A stretch of DNA of 64,000 nucleotides from CAVQHY01 sp963712465 (GCA_963712465.1 CAVQHY010000006.1:310001-374000), one strand, 5' to 3'; counted from the first letter of the stretch, positions 53,524 to 61,822 are shown. Translations and numbers: made by a program. The notes: generated by a model from the letters alone, not told the origin.

Positions 53524-55452
53524 GTGGGGGTTGACGCGCGACCTCTCGTCGTCGTCGACGCCGACGTGCTCGGGCGGCGGCGGACCGGGGACGAGACGTA
53601 CGTCGAGAACCTCCTCCGCGAGCTCGGTCGGCTCGACACGGGACTTCGTCTTGTCGCGCTCACGCGCTCGCCGGAGCTCGTGCCCGCGGGTATCGAGCCA
53701 CTGCGCCTGGAGGCCGGGAGCCAGATCGTCCGGATGGCCCGCGGCGTCCCACGCGCGCTGGGCCGCCTGCGGCCGGCGCTCGTCCACTTCCAGTACGCGC
53801 TGCCGCCGGGCCTTCGCTGCCCGGCCCTCGTCACCGTCCACGACCTCTCCTTCGTGCACGACCCCTCGCTCATGAGCCGCGGCGACCGGCTGATCTTCCG
53901 GACGATGGTTCCGCGAGCGGTACGTCGCGCGGCGCGCGTGCTCACCGTGTCGGAGCGCACCAGGCGCGACCTCGTCCAGCTCTACGACGTCGCCCCCGAG
54001 AAGGTCGTCGTCACGCCGAACGGCGTCGACCCGGTCTTCCGGCCCGGGCCCGGTCCCCACGGAGGCTACGCGCTGTTCGTCGGGGCGATCCAGGCGCGGA
54101 AGGATCCGCTGGCCGCGGTCGCAGCGGCCACGCAGGCCGGTCTCACCCTCGTCGTCGCCGGGCCTGCCAAGAATGAGGGGCTCGCCCGCGAGCTACGGAG
54201 CCGCGGCGCCGATGTCCGCGGCTACGTGTCGAAGGAGGAGCTGGCCGGCCTTTACCAGGGCGCGGCGTGCCTCGTCTTTCCCACGCGCTACGAGGGCTTC
54301 GGCCTGCCGGTGCTCGAGGCAATGGCCTCGGGGACGCCGGTCGTCGCCGCGGACGACCCCGCCGTGCGGGAGGTGGCGGGCGACGCGGCGGTGCTGGCGC
54401 CGCCGGAACGCATGGCCGACGCGATCGCGACGGCGCTGGCCGACCGTGATCGGCTTGTTGTCGCCGGACTTGACCGGGCGCGGCTCTTCAGCTGGGAAGA
54501 GACGGCGCGCCGCACGGTCGCCGTGTACCGAGAGGTGCTGGGAGACCGATGGGGTCGCGCCCGGGCGGGCGGGGATCCTATGGGCGGGGGTGGGGTGGGG
54601 GAGACCGTTGAAGCTCGCTGCCGTCCTGGTCTCGCATGGGCAGCCCGACGAGACCGCCCGCTGCCTGGAGGCGCTCCTGCCGCAGGTGGACGAAGCGGTC
54701 GTCGTCGCGAACGTGCCCGGGTCCGTGCGGGACCTCCCCCCGGCCGTGCGTGTGCTCGAGAGCCTCAGCCCGCGTGGCTACGCGGCCAACGCCAACGCCG
54801 GGATCGCTCGCACCGATGCCGATGCCGTGGTTCTCGCCAACCCGGACACGGTCGCCTGGCCGGGTGCCGTCGAGACCCTCCGCGACTTCATGGCCGATCA
54901 CCCCCGCTGCGCCGTCGCCGGCCCGCAGCTCGTCTATCCCGGCGGCAAGTGGCAGCCGTCCCGGCGGCGGTTCCCGACCGTCTTCGGGACGATCGCCCGC
55001 CGCACGCCGATCCGTCTCGCCTTCGACCCGAGGCGACACCAGCGCGGCCACTACCTGCTGGACGAGCGTCCGACCGAGCCGGTCGAGGCAGATTGGCTGC
55101 TCGGCGCGTTTCTGCTCCTGCGCGGAAGAACGCTCGCCGAGCTCGGCGGGCTCGACGAGAGCTTCCGCCTCTACGGCGAGGACATCGACCTCGCCTACCG
55201 CGCCGGCCGGGCCGGCTGGGAGCGCTGGTACGTTCCCGGCGCGATCGTCGAGCACGACTACGCCGCCGTGATCGACGAGCGGTTCTGGACGCGGCGCACG
55301 CTCTGGCACCTGCGCGGGATGGGGCACTTCGTACGCAAGCACCCGGAGACGCTGCGGGCGCTCTGGTAGCCGGCTACCCGAGCTCTTCGGGCCGGGCAGG
55401 CGGGTTGAGCTCTCGCTTCACGACCCTGTCGAGGCTGAAGTCGGGGAGGTAG
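53524..55452 (+). CDS. Glycosyltransferase family 4 whose stop codon appears lost (read-through over the next gene)
   Basis: The first 340 residues or so (to about 54547) form a normal GT4: VVVDADVLGRRRTGDETYVENLL, VTVHDLSFVHDPSLMSRGD, YALFVGAIQARKDPLAAV near 180 and FPTRYEGFGLPVLEAMASGTP near 252. Where related genes end in the TGAGG of the G-rich element, this one reads CGA TGG GGT. The frame then stays open to 55452, covering the whole following GT2 gene in another frame and adding about 300 Arg/Pro-rich residues that look non-functional. A stop-loss mutation, an assembly error in G runs, or a frameshift joining it to the GT2 are possible. Confidence 0.7.
   Translation: MGVDARPLVVVDADVLGRRRTGDETYVENLLRELGRLDTGLRLVALTRSPELVPAGIEPLRLEAGSQIVRMARGVPRALGRLRPALVHFQYALPPGLRCPALVTVHDLSFVHDPSLMSRGDRLIFRTMVPRAVRRAARVLTVSERTRRDLVQLYDVAPEKVVVTPNGVDPVFRPGPGPHGGYALFVGAIQARKDPLAAVAAATQAGLTLVVAGPAKNEGLARELRSRGADVRGYVSKEELAGLYQGAACLVFPTRYEGFGLPVLEAMASGTPVVAADDPAVREVAGDAAVLAPPERMADAIATALADRDRLVVAGLDRARLFSWEETARRTVAVYREVLGDRWGRARAGGDPMGGGGVGETVEARCRPGLAWAARRDRPLPGGAPAAGGRSGRRRERARVRAGPPPGRACAREPQPAWLRGQRQRRDRSHRCRCRGSRQPGHGRLAGCRRDPPRLHGRSPPLRRRRPAARLSRRQVAAVPAAVPDRLRDDRPPHADPSRLRPEATPARPLPAGRASDRAGRGRLAARRVSAPARKNARRARRARRELPPLRRGHRPRLPRRPGRLGALVRSRRDRRARLRRRDRRAVLDAAHALAPARDGALRTQAPGDAAGALVAGYPSSSGRAGGLSSRFTTLSRLKSGR
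54549..54607 (+). repeat. G-rich element, copy F, lacking the usual stop codon
   Basis: TGGGGTCGCGCCCGGGCGGG replaces the TGAGG(G)GGTCGCGCC start of other copies. It is followed by GGATCCTATGGGCGGGGG and TGGGGTGGGGGAGACCG up to the TTG start of the GT2. Four long G runs are intact. Confidence 0.78.
54608..55369 (+). CDS. Glycosyltransferase family 2 with TTG start
   Basis: A 253-residue GT2 enzyme with LKLAAVLVSHGQPDETARCLEALL, SLSPRGYAANANAGIARTDAD near residue 57, VVLANPDTVAWPG near 78 (DxD equivalent) and FRLYGEDIDLAYRAGRAGW near 188. The usual DDGS loop is reduced, as in the WcaA/rhamnosyltransferase branch with a short N-terminus. TTG 54608 was chosen because it precedes the first strand by one codon and follows the G-rich element. 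In-frame GTGs upstream lie inside the element. The gene lies wholly within the extended frame of the preceding GT4. Confidence 0.82.
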   Translation: MKLAAVLVSHGQPDETARCLEALLPQVDEAVVVANVPGSVRDLPPAVRVLESLSPRGYAANANAGIARTDADAVVLANPDTVAWPGAVETLRDFMADHPRCAVAGPQLVYPGGKWQPSRRRFPTVFGTIARRTPIRLAFDPRRHQRGHYLLDERPTEPVEADWLLGAFLLLRGRTLAELGGLDESFRLYGEDIDLAYRAGRAGWERWYVPGAIVEHDYAAVIDERFWTRRTLWHLRGMGHFVRKHPETLRALW

Positions 55453-57620
55453 CGAAAGGTCGGCTGGACGCCGAGCTGCCGGCCGTCGCCTCCACCGAAG
55501 TCCGCCGGCGAGAACGTCGGCGCCACGCTCACGTTGACGACGAACGGCGGTCCGTCCGTCGGGATCCAGTACCGGACGATCTGGCGCGAGTGGATCAGCT
55601 CCGCCTCGACCGCGATCGGCGGGTCGGTCACGAGCCTGCCCTTCATGTAGTCGTGCGGGCCCTCCCAGTGCAGCGGCGAGACGCTGACGAGTGTGAACCC
55701 CGGCACGTCCTCTCCGCCCCACGCGGCGCGCGAGATCGTCACCTCGATCACGCCGGGGCCTTTCTGCGGCGACGAGAACTGGAAGTAGCGGGCGTGCGAC
55801 GACATCCACCCGTCGCTCATGACGCCGTACGAGGCCGAGGCGATCCTCAACGGCTGGTCGACGCGGTAGAGCGTCTGGTGCTCGGTCTTGCGGATCACGT
55901 CGCCGACGATCCGCGCCTTGTTGTCGACGACCGCGTACGGCGCGTCCGGGAACTGCTGGGCGACGAGCCCGTCGTCGCCGACGACGTCGAGCGTCGAGTT
56001 CGGGCCCGGGGGCGGGGCGACCGAGTCGAGCGTTGCGAAGTAGTAGGCGTTCGGATTGAAAAACTGGGTGAGCCAGATGCCGTTCGGGTCGGCGATCGCG
56101 GTGCCGATCAGAATCGTCCGCTCGCCTCCCGTCGCCTCCCAGACCCAGTCGAACGGCTTCGGGAGGTTGGCGGCGAACATCGCCGAGGAGCCGTTGGACG
56201 AGCGCGAGCCCGCGATCTCACCGGCGAGCGTCCCGGCCACCATCGCGATGCCGAGAGCGACCGCGCCGACGCGCACGGCCGTGCGGTTGGAGACGAAGCG
56301 AAACACGAGGGAGACGACGAGCGCGACGCCGAGCATGACCGCCAGGTACTTCTCGACCGATCCGTCCGTCCAGCGCAGGTGGCGGTTCGCGGTCGAGAGG
56401 ATCGCGAGGCCGGGCGCGTCGGAGTAGATCCGGAACTCGAGCTGATACGGCACCGAGTAGACGGCGTAGGCGACGAACGCGAGCGACGCGCCGAGCGCGA
56501 CGGGGTTCAGGCGGCGGTACTGGAGGAAGATCGCGGTGCCCACGAACAGGAGCGGCGCGATGTAGATCAGGTTCCGCTCGATCACCCTCGTCGCGAACGT
56601 GAGATCGAGGTACGCGGTCTTGACGCCCGTGTACCACACCATGAGAGCGATCGTCGTGACCGCGACGAGCGAGAACGCCACGTGGCCCGGCAGGCGCCGG
56701 CGGTTCCCGGTCGGCCACAGTGCGGCGAGACCCAGAACTGCCGGGACGACGAAGATCCCGATCGCAAGGGCTCCGAAGCCCCACGTGGCACCGCGCCAGA
56801 CCAGCTCCCACTCGTGTCTGACCAGATAGAGGTAGTCGTCGTCGTACTCGCGGCGGTGGTAGACGACGTACGCGGTCACGCCGAGCGCGATCCAGCCGGC
56901 GACGGCCAGCAGCCGCCGACGACGAGCCGGCGCCGAGAGGAGCAGGCGAAACGCCGCCGCCAGGCCGAAGGCGACGGCGAGCAGCTGAAGCTGGCCGCGC
57001 GTCTGCGCCGCGGCGTAGCAGGCGGCGCACGCCCCCACGCCCCAGAGGAGGACCGGCAGGCGCAGGCGGTCGAAGGCGAGCGTGCGCGCGATCAGGTAGA
57101 GCGACGTCGTCGAGAGCAGGTAGCCGAGCGGCTCTGTCAGGATCATCGAGGCGTAGACGAAGGCGGGAATCGCCACGGTGCCCGCAGCGGCGAAGATCGC
57201 GGCGGCGCGGCCGACGACGAGCCGCGCGAGCAAGTAGGCCGGGAAGCAGGCCGCCGCCATGAGCAGGACGTTGAGCAGCTTGGCCGCGAGGTAGTCGTGC
57301 TCGGGGTCGTCGAAACGCCACGCGATCGAGGTGACGATCGGGGTCAGGCGATCCTCGCCGTGCGGCTCGCCGCGGATGGTCAGCTCGCCGGTGTCGGCGT
57401 ACTCGCGCGCCTGGCTGGCGTAGAAGATCTCGTCCTGGAAGAGCCAGGGAACCTCGTGCTGCCACGCCTGGTAGCCGTAGACGAGACACGCGGAGACGAA
57501 CACCGCGAGGAGCCCGAGCGAAGCGGCCAGGCGCGGAGAGCGCCAGCGAGGTGGCCGTGCCGGCGGCGGCGCCGCCGGAGCCTCCGGCTCGACGGCGGGC
57601 GGGGCCTCGACGACGCTCAC
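55374..57620 (-). CDS. Integral membrane GT-C-like protein with C-terminal beta domain, paralogue 2
   Basis: A 748-residue protein. After an N-terminal Pro/Ala-rich cytoplasmic stretch come about ten helices, with WLFQDEIFYASQAREYADTG as the acidic GT-C loop and AAKLLNVLLMAAACFPAYLLAR following. The last 300 residues are polar, beta-rich and end near RQLGVQPTFRYLP, matching paralogue 1 at 47.5 kb. GTG 57620 overlaps the TGA of the upstream gene (GTGA), which fixes the start. It probably acts on exported glycan using a lipid-linked donor, with the tail as a glycan-binding or positioning domain. Confidence 0.78.
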   Translation of the reverse strand: MSVVEAPPAVEPEAPAAPPPARPPRWRSPRLAASLGLLAVFVSACLVYGYQAWQHEVPWLFQDEIFYASQAREYADTGELTIRGEPHGEDRLTPIVTSIAWRFDDPEHDYLAAKLLNVLLMAAACFPAYLLARLVVGRAAAIFAAAGTVAIPAFVYASMILTEPLGYLLSTTSLYLIARTLAFDRLRLPVLLWGVGACAACYAAAQTRGQLQLLAVAFGLAAAFRLLLSAPARRRRLLAVAGWIALGVTAYVVYHRREYDDDYLYLVRHEWELVWRGATWGFGALAIGIFVVPAVLGLAALWPTGNRRRLPGHVAFSLVAVTTIALMVWYTGVKTAYLDLTFATRVIERNLIYIAPLLFVGTAIFLQYRRLNPVALGASLAFVAYAVYSVPYQLEFRIYSDAPGLAILSTANRHLRWTDGSVEKYLAVMLGVALVVSLVFRFVSNRTAVRVGAVALGIAMVAGTLAGEIAGSRSSNGSSAMFAANLPKPFDWVWEATGGERTILIGTAIADPNGIWLTQFFNPNAYYFATLDSVAPPPGPNSTLDVVGDDGLVAQQFPDAPYAVVDNKARIVGDVIRKTEHQTLYRVDQPLRIASASYGVMSDGWMSSHARYFQFSSPQKGPGVIEVTISRAAWGGEDVPGFTLVSVSPLHWEGPHDYMKGRLVTDPPIAVEAELIHSRQIVRYWIPTDGPPFVVNVSVAPTFSPADFGGGDGRQLGVQPTFRYLPDFSLDRVVKRELNPPARPEELG

Positions 57621-59458
57621 GGGCGCGACGTGGTTCCGCTCGACTCGAGAAACTGCGCCGGGTCGAGATCGTGATCCATGAGGGCGAAGCGACAGGTTAC
57701 GTTCCGTTGCTCGCACGCCGCGACCACGTGCGTCAGAGTCTCACGCGGCGCCCTCGGGATCGTGACGAGGACGAGATCGGCGCGGACACGCTCGATCGCC
57801 TCGCCGGTGTTCCAGCACGAGCCGAGGATCGGCACCCGCTGGATGCGCATGCCCTGCTTCGAGGGGTCGTCGTCGAGGAATCCCAGCACGGCGTGGCCGG
57901 GCGTATCCCGGAACTCCCGCAGCAGCGCGACTCCCGCGCGGCCCGCGCCGACGATCAGCACCCGCTGCGACCCGCCGGCGCCCCGGACCGACGTGAGGAG
58001 CTCCTCGATCCAGCGCTCGCCGAGCCGGGACGCGACCAGGAGCGCGATGCAGAGGACGATGTCGATCACGAACACGCTGCGGGAATAGGCACCGAACCGG
58101 CCGCTCATCGTTAGCGCGGCGACGACGACGACCCCGGAGGAGATCACTGCGTAGGCGACAGAGAGCACGTCGCGGAAGCCGGCGTGGCGCCACATGCCGC
58201 GGTAAAGCCCGAACAGCGCGAAGGCGACGAGCCGCGCGGCGAGCAGGATCCAGACCGAGTCCCAGAAGATCCCGCTGCGCCAGACGGAGTCCTCCTCGAA
58301 TCCCTGGAAGCGGACGGCATAGGCGAGGGAGTACGAGCCGACGACGATCAGCGCGTCGACGCCCACGTCGAGAAGCTGGCGCCGGTAGACCACGGCCGGG
58401 CCGATCGAAACGAGCGGGCGGCGTGGCCGCGCGGGGCGATCCTCACGCTCGAGCCCGGCGAGGAAGACTCCGAACCGGATCAGCAGCACGCCCGCGAGGC
58501 AGACGCCTGCGATCGTGAGAAACGGTCGGTCGATCTCGACGAGGGCGAGCATCGTTCCGCCGAGGACCGCCGCGAGCCCGGCGAGGAAGAGCACTGCCCG
58601 CTGCTCGGAGAGGCCGTGGCCGACGAGGCGATGGGACGAATGATCCTTGCCGCCCAGGTGCACCGGTCGGTGCTCTTTGAGGCGCACGATCGTCACGAGC
58701 ACCGTGTCGAGGATCGGCACGGCGAGCAGCAGGAGCGGGACCAGCAGCGCGACGATCACGTTCGACGACCCGCGCCAGTTGGAGACGAGCGCGATCGTGG
58801 CGAGCGACAGGCCGAGGAGCTGGCTTCCCGAGTCGCCCATGAAGATCGCGGCCGCCTTCCCCCTGCGCAGGTTGAACGGAAGGAAGCCGAGACACGCGAA
58901 CGCGATCCCGAGCGACAGCCCGATGACGGCGAAGCTGCCCTGGAGCGCACCGGAGGCGGCGAACAGTCCGGCCGACACGAGCGCGATCAGCCCGGCCAGC
59001 CCGTCCATGTTGTCGAGGAGGTTGAAGGCGTTCGTCAGCCCGACGAGCCAGAGGACGGTGAGCGGGTAGGCGATCCACTCGTTCGAGATGATCTCGATCG
59101 CACTGCCCGTGCCGACGACGACGGCGACGGCCGCGAGCTGGGCGCCGAGCTTGATCCAGGCGGGAAGCGGGCGGAGGTCGTCGAGGAGCCCCGCGGCGAA
59201 GACGATCGCGGCGCCGGCGAAGAACCCGGCGAGCTGCAGGTTCAGGTCGAGCACCCCGGCGGCCAGCAGCGCTCCGTAGGCGGCGGCGACGCCGGCGAAG
59301 ATCGCGACGCCACCGAGCGTCGGCGTCGGCGTCGCGTGCCAGCGATCCGCCGCGGGAGCCGCGACGGCGCGTCGCGGTCGGAGCCGTACGAGCCACCAGG
59401 TCGCGAGCGCCGTCACGGGCAGCGCGACGAGCGGCAGGAGGTAGGCGTCCATCTCCAT
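57617..59458 (-). CDS. Fusion of WecA/MraY-like phosphosugar transferase with FlaA1-type N-terminal half
   Basis: A 613-residue protein. Residues about 1-320 are a WecA/MraY-like polyprenyl-phosphate HexNAc-1-phosphate transferase, with NAFNLLDNMDGLAG near 142, FMGDSGSQLLGLSL near 203 (catalytic Asp region) and HSSHRLVGHGLSEQRAV near 270. Residues about 350-480 contain four hydrophobic helices and about 490-613 a Rossmann domain (VLIVGAGRAGVALL) like the first half of FlaA1/WbpM-type 4,6-dehydratases. The catalytic SDR half of those enzymes is absent. The join is in frame with no stop. It could start glycan synthesis with HexNAc-1-P and sense a nucleotide sugar through the Rossmann domain. 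Confidence 0.83.
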   Translation of the reverse strand: MEMDAYLLPLVALPVTALATWWLVRLRPRRAVAAPAADRWHATPTPTLGGVAIFAGVAAAYGALLAAGVLDLNLQLAGFFAGAAIVFAAGLLDDLRPLPAWIKLGAQLAAVAVVVGTGSAIEIISNEWIAYPLTVLWLVGLTNAFNLLDNMDGLAGLIALVSAGLFAASGALQGSFAVIGLSLGIAFACLGFLPFNLRRGKAAAIFMGDSGSQLLGLSLATIALVSNWRGSSNVIVALLVPLLLLAVPILDTVLVTIVRLKEHRPVHLGGKDHSSHRLVGHGLSEQRAVLFLAGLAAVLGGTMLALVEIDRPFLTIAGVCLAGVLLIRFGVFLAGLEREDRPARPRRPLVSIGPAVVYRRQLLDVGVDALIVVGSYSLAYAVRFQGFEEDSVWRSGIFWDSVWILLAARLVAFALFGLYRGMWRHAGFRDVLSVAYAVISSGVVVVAALTMSGRFGAYSRSVFVIDIVLCIALLVASRLGERWIEELLTSVRGAGGSQRVLIVGAGRAGVALLREFRDTPGHAVLGFLDDDPSKQGMRIQRVPILGSCWNTGEAIERVRADLVLVTIPRAPRETLTHVVAACEQRNVTCRFALMDHDLDPAQFLESSGTTSRP

Positions 59459-59460
59459 CG

Positions 59461-60462
59461 CTATCCCGCGGCCAGCGCGGCCGCGCTTCGTTCGGCGACG
59501 ACGTCGGCGAGGATGCGCTCGAGGTCGAGCTCGGGACGCCAACCGATCGTCTCGGCGATCCGGTCGATCGACGGGATGCGGTGGAGCATGTCCTCGATCC
59601 CGAGGCCGTAGACCCGGTCGTAGGGCACGAGCACGACCTCGGAGGTCGACCCGGTCGCCGCGCGAACGCGGTCGGCGAGGTCGAGGATCCGCACCTGCTC
59701 CTGCGAGCCGACGTTGAAGATCTCGCCCGACACCGGCGCCTCCATCAGGCCCCTGAGCGCCCGGATCGTGTCGGCCACGTGGCAGAAGCAGCGCGACTGC
59801 GTCCCGTCGCCGAACACCTCGAGCGGACGGCCCGCGAGCGCACGCTCGACGAAGCTCGGGACGACCATCCCGTACTGGCCCGACTGACGCGGGCCGACGG
59901 TGTTGAAGAGACGGGCGATCACGCAGTCGAGCCCCCGCTCCTGGTGGTATGCCAGCGCGAGAAACTCGTCCAGCGCCTTCGAGTCCGCGTAGGCCCAGCG
60001 CCGCGCCGTCGTCGGCCCGTAGATGCGCCGCGCATTCTCGACGAGCGGCAGCTGCTCGCGATGGTCGCCGTACACCTCGGAGGTCGAGGCGACGAGGACA
60101 CGCTTGCCGAAGCGGCTGCAGTGCTCGAGCACGGTCTCCGTCCCCTGGACGTTCGTGACGAGCGTGTGTACCGGCTGCTCGACGATCAGCCGGACGCCGA
60201 CCGCGGCGGCCAGATGGTAGACGACGTCGCACTTGTAGACGAGCTCGTTGACGACCGTCGGTGAGAGCACGGAATCGACGACGAGGTGAAAGAGCGGGTG
60301 GCTGCGAAGGTGAGCGACGTTCTCGGCCGACCCCGTCGAGAGGTCGTCGAGCACGTACACCTCCCAGCCGTCGGCCAGGAGAAGCTCGCACAGATGGGAA
60401 CCGATGAAGCCGGCGCCGCCGGTGACAAGGGCCTTGCCCTTGTCCGCGTCAGGGGTGCTCAC
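59461..60462 (-). CDS. NAD-dependent nucleotide-sugar epimerase/dehydratase (extended SDR)
   Basis: A 333-residue extended SDR with GKALVTGGAGFIGSHLCELL near residues 9-28, VASTSEVYGDHREQ near 117, WAYADSKALDEFLAL with the catalytic Tyr-Lys near 158-162 and RLFNTVGPRQSGQYGMVVP. It resembles UDP-glucuronate decarboxylase or GDP-mannose dehydratase-like proteins of actinobacterial glycan loci; the exact reaction is unresolved. GTG 60462 is preferred because TACGCT lies nine bases before it, matching the leaderless pattern. ATG 60507 would add 15 residues encoded across that promoter. It is three bases upstream of the WecA-like fusion, so the two form an operon. Confidence 0.8.
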   Translation of the reverse strand: MSTPDADKGKALVTGGAGFIGSHLCELLLADGWEVYVLDDLSTGSAENVAHLRSHPLFHLVVDSVLSPTVVNELVYKCDVVYHLAAAVGVRLIVEQPVHTLVTNVQGTETVLEHCSRFGKRVLVASTSEVYGDHREQLPLVENARRIYGPTTARRWAYADSKALDEFLALAYHQERGLDCVIARLFNTVGPRQSGQYGMVVPSFVERALAGRPLEVFGDGTQSRCFCHVADTIRALRGLMEAPVSGEIFNVGSQEQVRILDLADRVRAATGSTSEVVLVPYDRVYGLGIEDMLHRIPSIDRIAETIGWRPELDLERILADVVAERSAAALAAG

Positions 60463-60471
60463 GGAAGCCAC

Positions 60472-60477
60472 AGCGTA
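60472..60477 (-). promoter_or_regulatory. -10 element TACGCT for the 59.5-60.5 kb epimerase
   Basis: TACGCT on the minus strand is nine bases before GTG 60462. It supports the shorter start and implies that ATG 60507 lies upstream of the transcript. Confidence 0.42.
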
Positions 60478-60514
60478 TCCGAGTGGTGTTAGGGGACTGT
60501 TCGCCATCGCTCGG

Positions 60515-60520
60515 TACGAT
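60515..60520 (+). promoter_or_regulatory. -10 element TACGAT for the LLM oxidoreductase
   Basis: TACGAT lies ten bases before ATG 60531. The predicted leader is only a few bases, so the message is effectively leaderless. Confidence 0.45.
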
Positions 60521-60530
60521 CCCGCTCCAC

Positions 60531-61469
60531 ATGCGCGTTTCGCTCATGATCGAGGGCCAGGAGGACGTCACCTGGGCTGACTGGCTCGCGCTCGCCGGCG
60601 CATGCGAGGAGCAAGGGCTCGAGGGGCTGCTCGTGTCCGACCACTATTTCTCCGTCGTCGAGCGCCGCGAGCGCGGCTCGTTCGACGCGTGGACCGTTCT
60701 CGCAGCGCTGGCCGCGCGCACGAGCCGGATTCGCCTCGGGACGATGGTGTCTCCGGTCACGTTTCGCCATCCTGCCGTGCTCGCGAAGATCGCGACGACG
60801 GTCGACCACGTCTCGGGCGGAAGGGTCGAGCTCGGCCTCGGCGCCGGCTGGTGGGAGGGCGAGCATCGCGCCTACGGGTTCCCGCTGCCGCCGCTGGCCG
60901 AGCGGATGGAGTTGCTCGAGGAGCAGGCGGAGATCGTGCACCGGCTCTGGACGGAGAAGAGCGTGGCGTTCGCGGGACGTCACTACCGGCTCGACGACTG
61001 CCCGGGCCTGTACAAGCCGCTTCAGCGGCCGCACCCTCCGCTCGTCCTCGGCGGCGCAGCGGGCCCGCGCGCGGCCCGGATCGCCGCCCGCTTCGCCGAC
61101 GAGTACAACACCTGGGGCGTCACCCCTGAGGAGGCTCGCGGTGTGCGGAGCCGCCTCGAGGAGGCGTGGCGGCAAGCGGGCCGCGACCCGGCGACGCTCG
61201 TCCTCTCTGTGATGGCCCGCTGCGCCGTCGGCGTCGATCAGGCGCAGGTCAATGAGCGGATTCGAAGCTCGCTGGAGCGAACGGACGAGGGCGACGGCGT
61301 CCTCGAGCAGCCGCGCGCCTGGGTGAGCGGGACCCCCGAGGAGGTCGTCGAGCAGCTCCGGGCGTTCGAGGAGGCCGGCGTCGACCGGATCCTCCTGCAG
61401 CACTTCGATCACGTCGACCTCGAGATGATCGAACTGGTCGGCCGAAAGGTCGTCCCGGCCGTCGCCTGA
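60531..61469 (+). CDS. LLM-class oxidoreductase, probably F420-dependent
   Basis: A 312-residue luciferase-like monooxygenase-family barrel with VSLMIEGQEDVTW, GLLVSDHYFSVVERRE near residue 35, RLGTMVSPVTFRHPAVLAK near 68, LGLGAGWWEGEHRAYGFP near 102 and HPPLVLGGAAGPRAARIAARFADEYNTWG near 175. The GAGW and LGGAAGPR motifs are typical of F420-dependent members in actinobacteria, though FMN use cannot be excluded. It is not obviously part of glycan synthesis; its substrate is unknown. It starts the region outside the polysaccharide core. Confidence 0.88.
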   Translation: MRVSLMIEGQEDVTWADWLALAGACEEQGLEGLLVSDHYFSVVERRERGSFDAWTVLAALAARTSRIRLGTMVSPVTFRHPAVLAKIATTVDHVSGGRVELGLGAGWWEGEHRAYGFPLPPLAERMELLEEQAEIVHRLWTEKSVAFAGRHYRLDDCPGLYKPLQRPHPPLVLGGAAGPRAARIAARFADEYNTWGVTPEEARGVRSRLEEAWRQAGRDPATLVLSVMARCAVGVDQAQVNERIRSSLERTDEGDGVLEQPRAWVSGTPEEVVEQLRAFEEAGVDRILLQHFDHVDLEMIELVGRKVVPAVA

Positions 61470-61576
61470 CGCTCGAGAATGCGTGGCGCTTGCACCCGGC
61501 GCGGCCGGCGCAACCACAGTCGGGTGCCATTCGGTGAGACCCACTCGCTCGACGTTGTCCGTGGCAGGCATGACCA

Positions 61577-61719
61577 GGGGACAGGCCCCGGGACCTGCCG
61601 GTTGCCGACCCGTCCAGGCGCCGGAGGCGCACCACGAATGCGACGACCCGAACGGCTCGCACCTTACCCGGGGGTGAGAACGTCCTCAGCGGCCATGGCC
61701 GGGGGACAGGCCCCGGGAC
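61577..61719 (+). repeat. Two identical copies of the 18-bp dispersed repeat
   Basis: GGGGACAGGCCCCGGGAC occurs at 61577-61594 and 61702-61719, 125 bases apart. Near-identical copies in reverse orientation lie at 16081-16098 and 16121-16138. The outer flanks (GGCATGACCA and GGCCATGGCCG) are related, so the repeat unit may be longer. Confidence 0.8.
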
Positions 61720-61822
61720 ACGGCCCAAGGGCACGGCTGCCAGGCACCTCGGCACGAAGCGCTCGTCAGGCTCCGGCCGTCGTTTGGGCCGACAACGCCG
61801 TTGGCTCCGCCGCGGCCGCGGC

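Noticed and set aside
60463..60507. Start of the 59.5 kb epimerase at ATG 60507
   Set aside because: A TACGCT -10 lies between the two candidate starts and fits the leaderless spacing to GTG 60462, so ATG 60507 is probably untranscribed. Not fully excluded.
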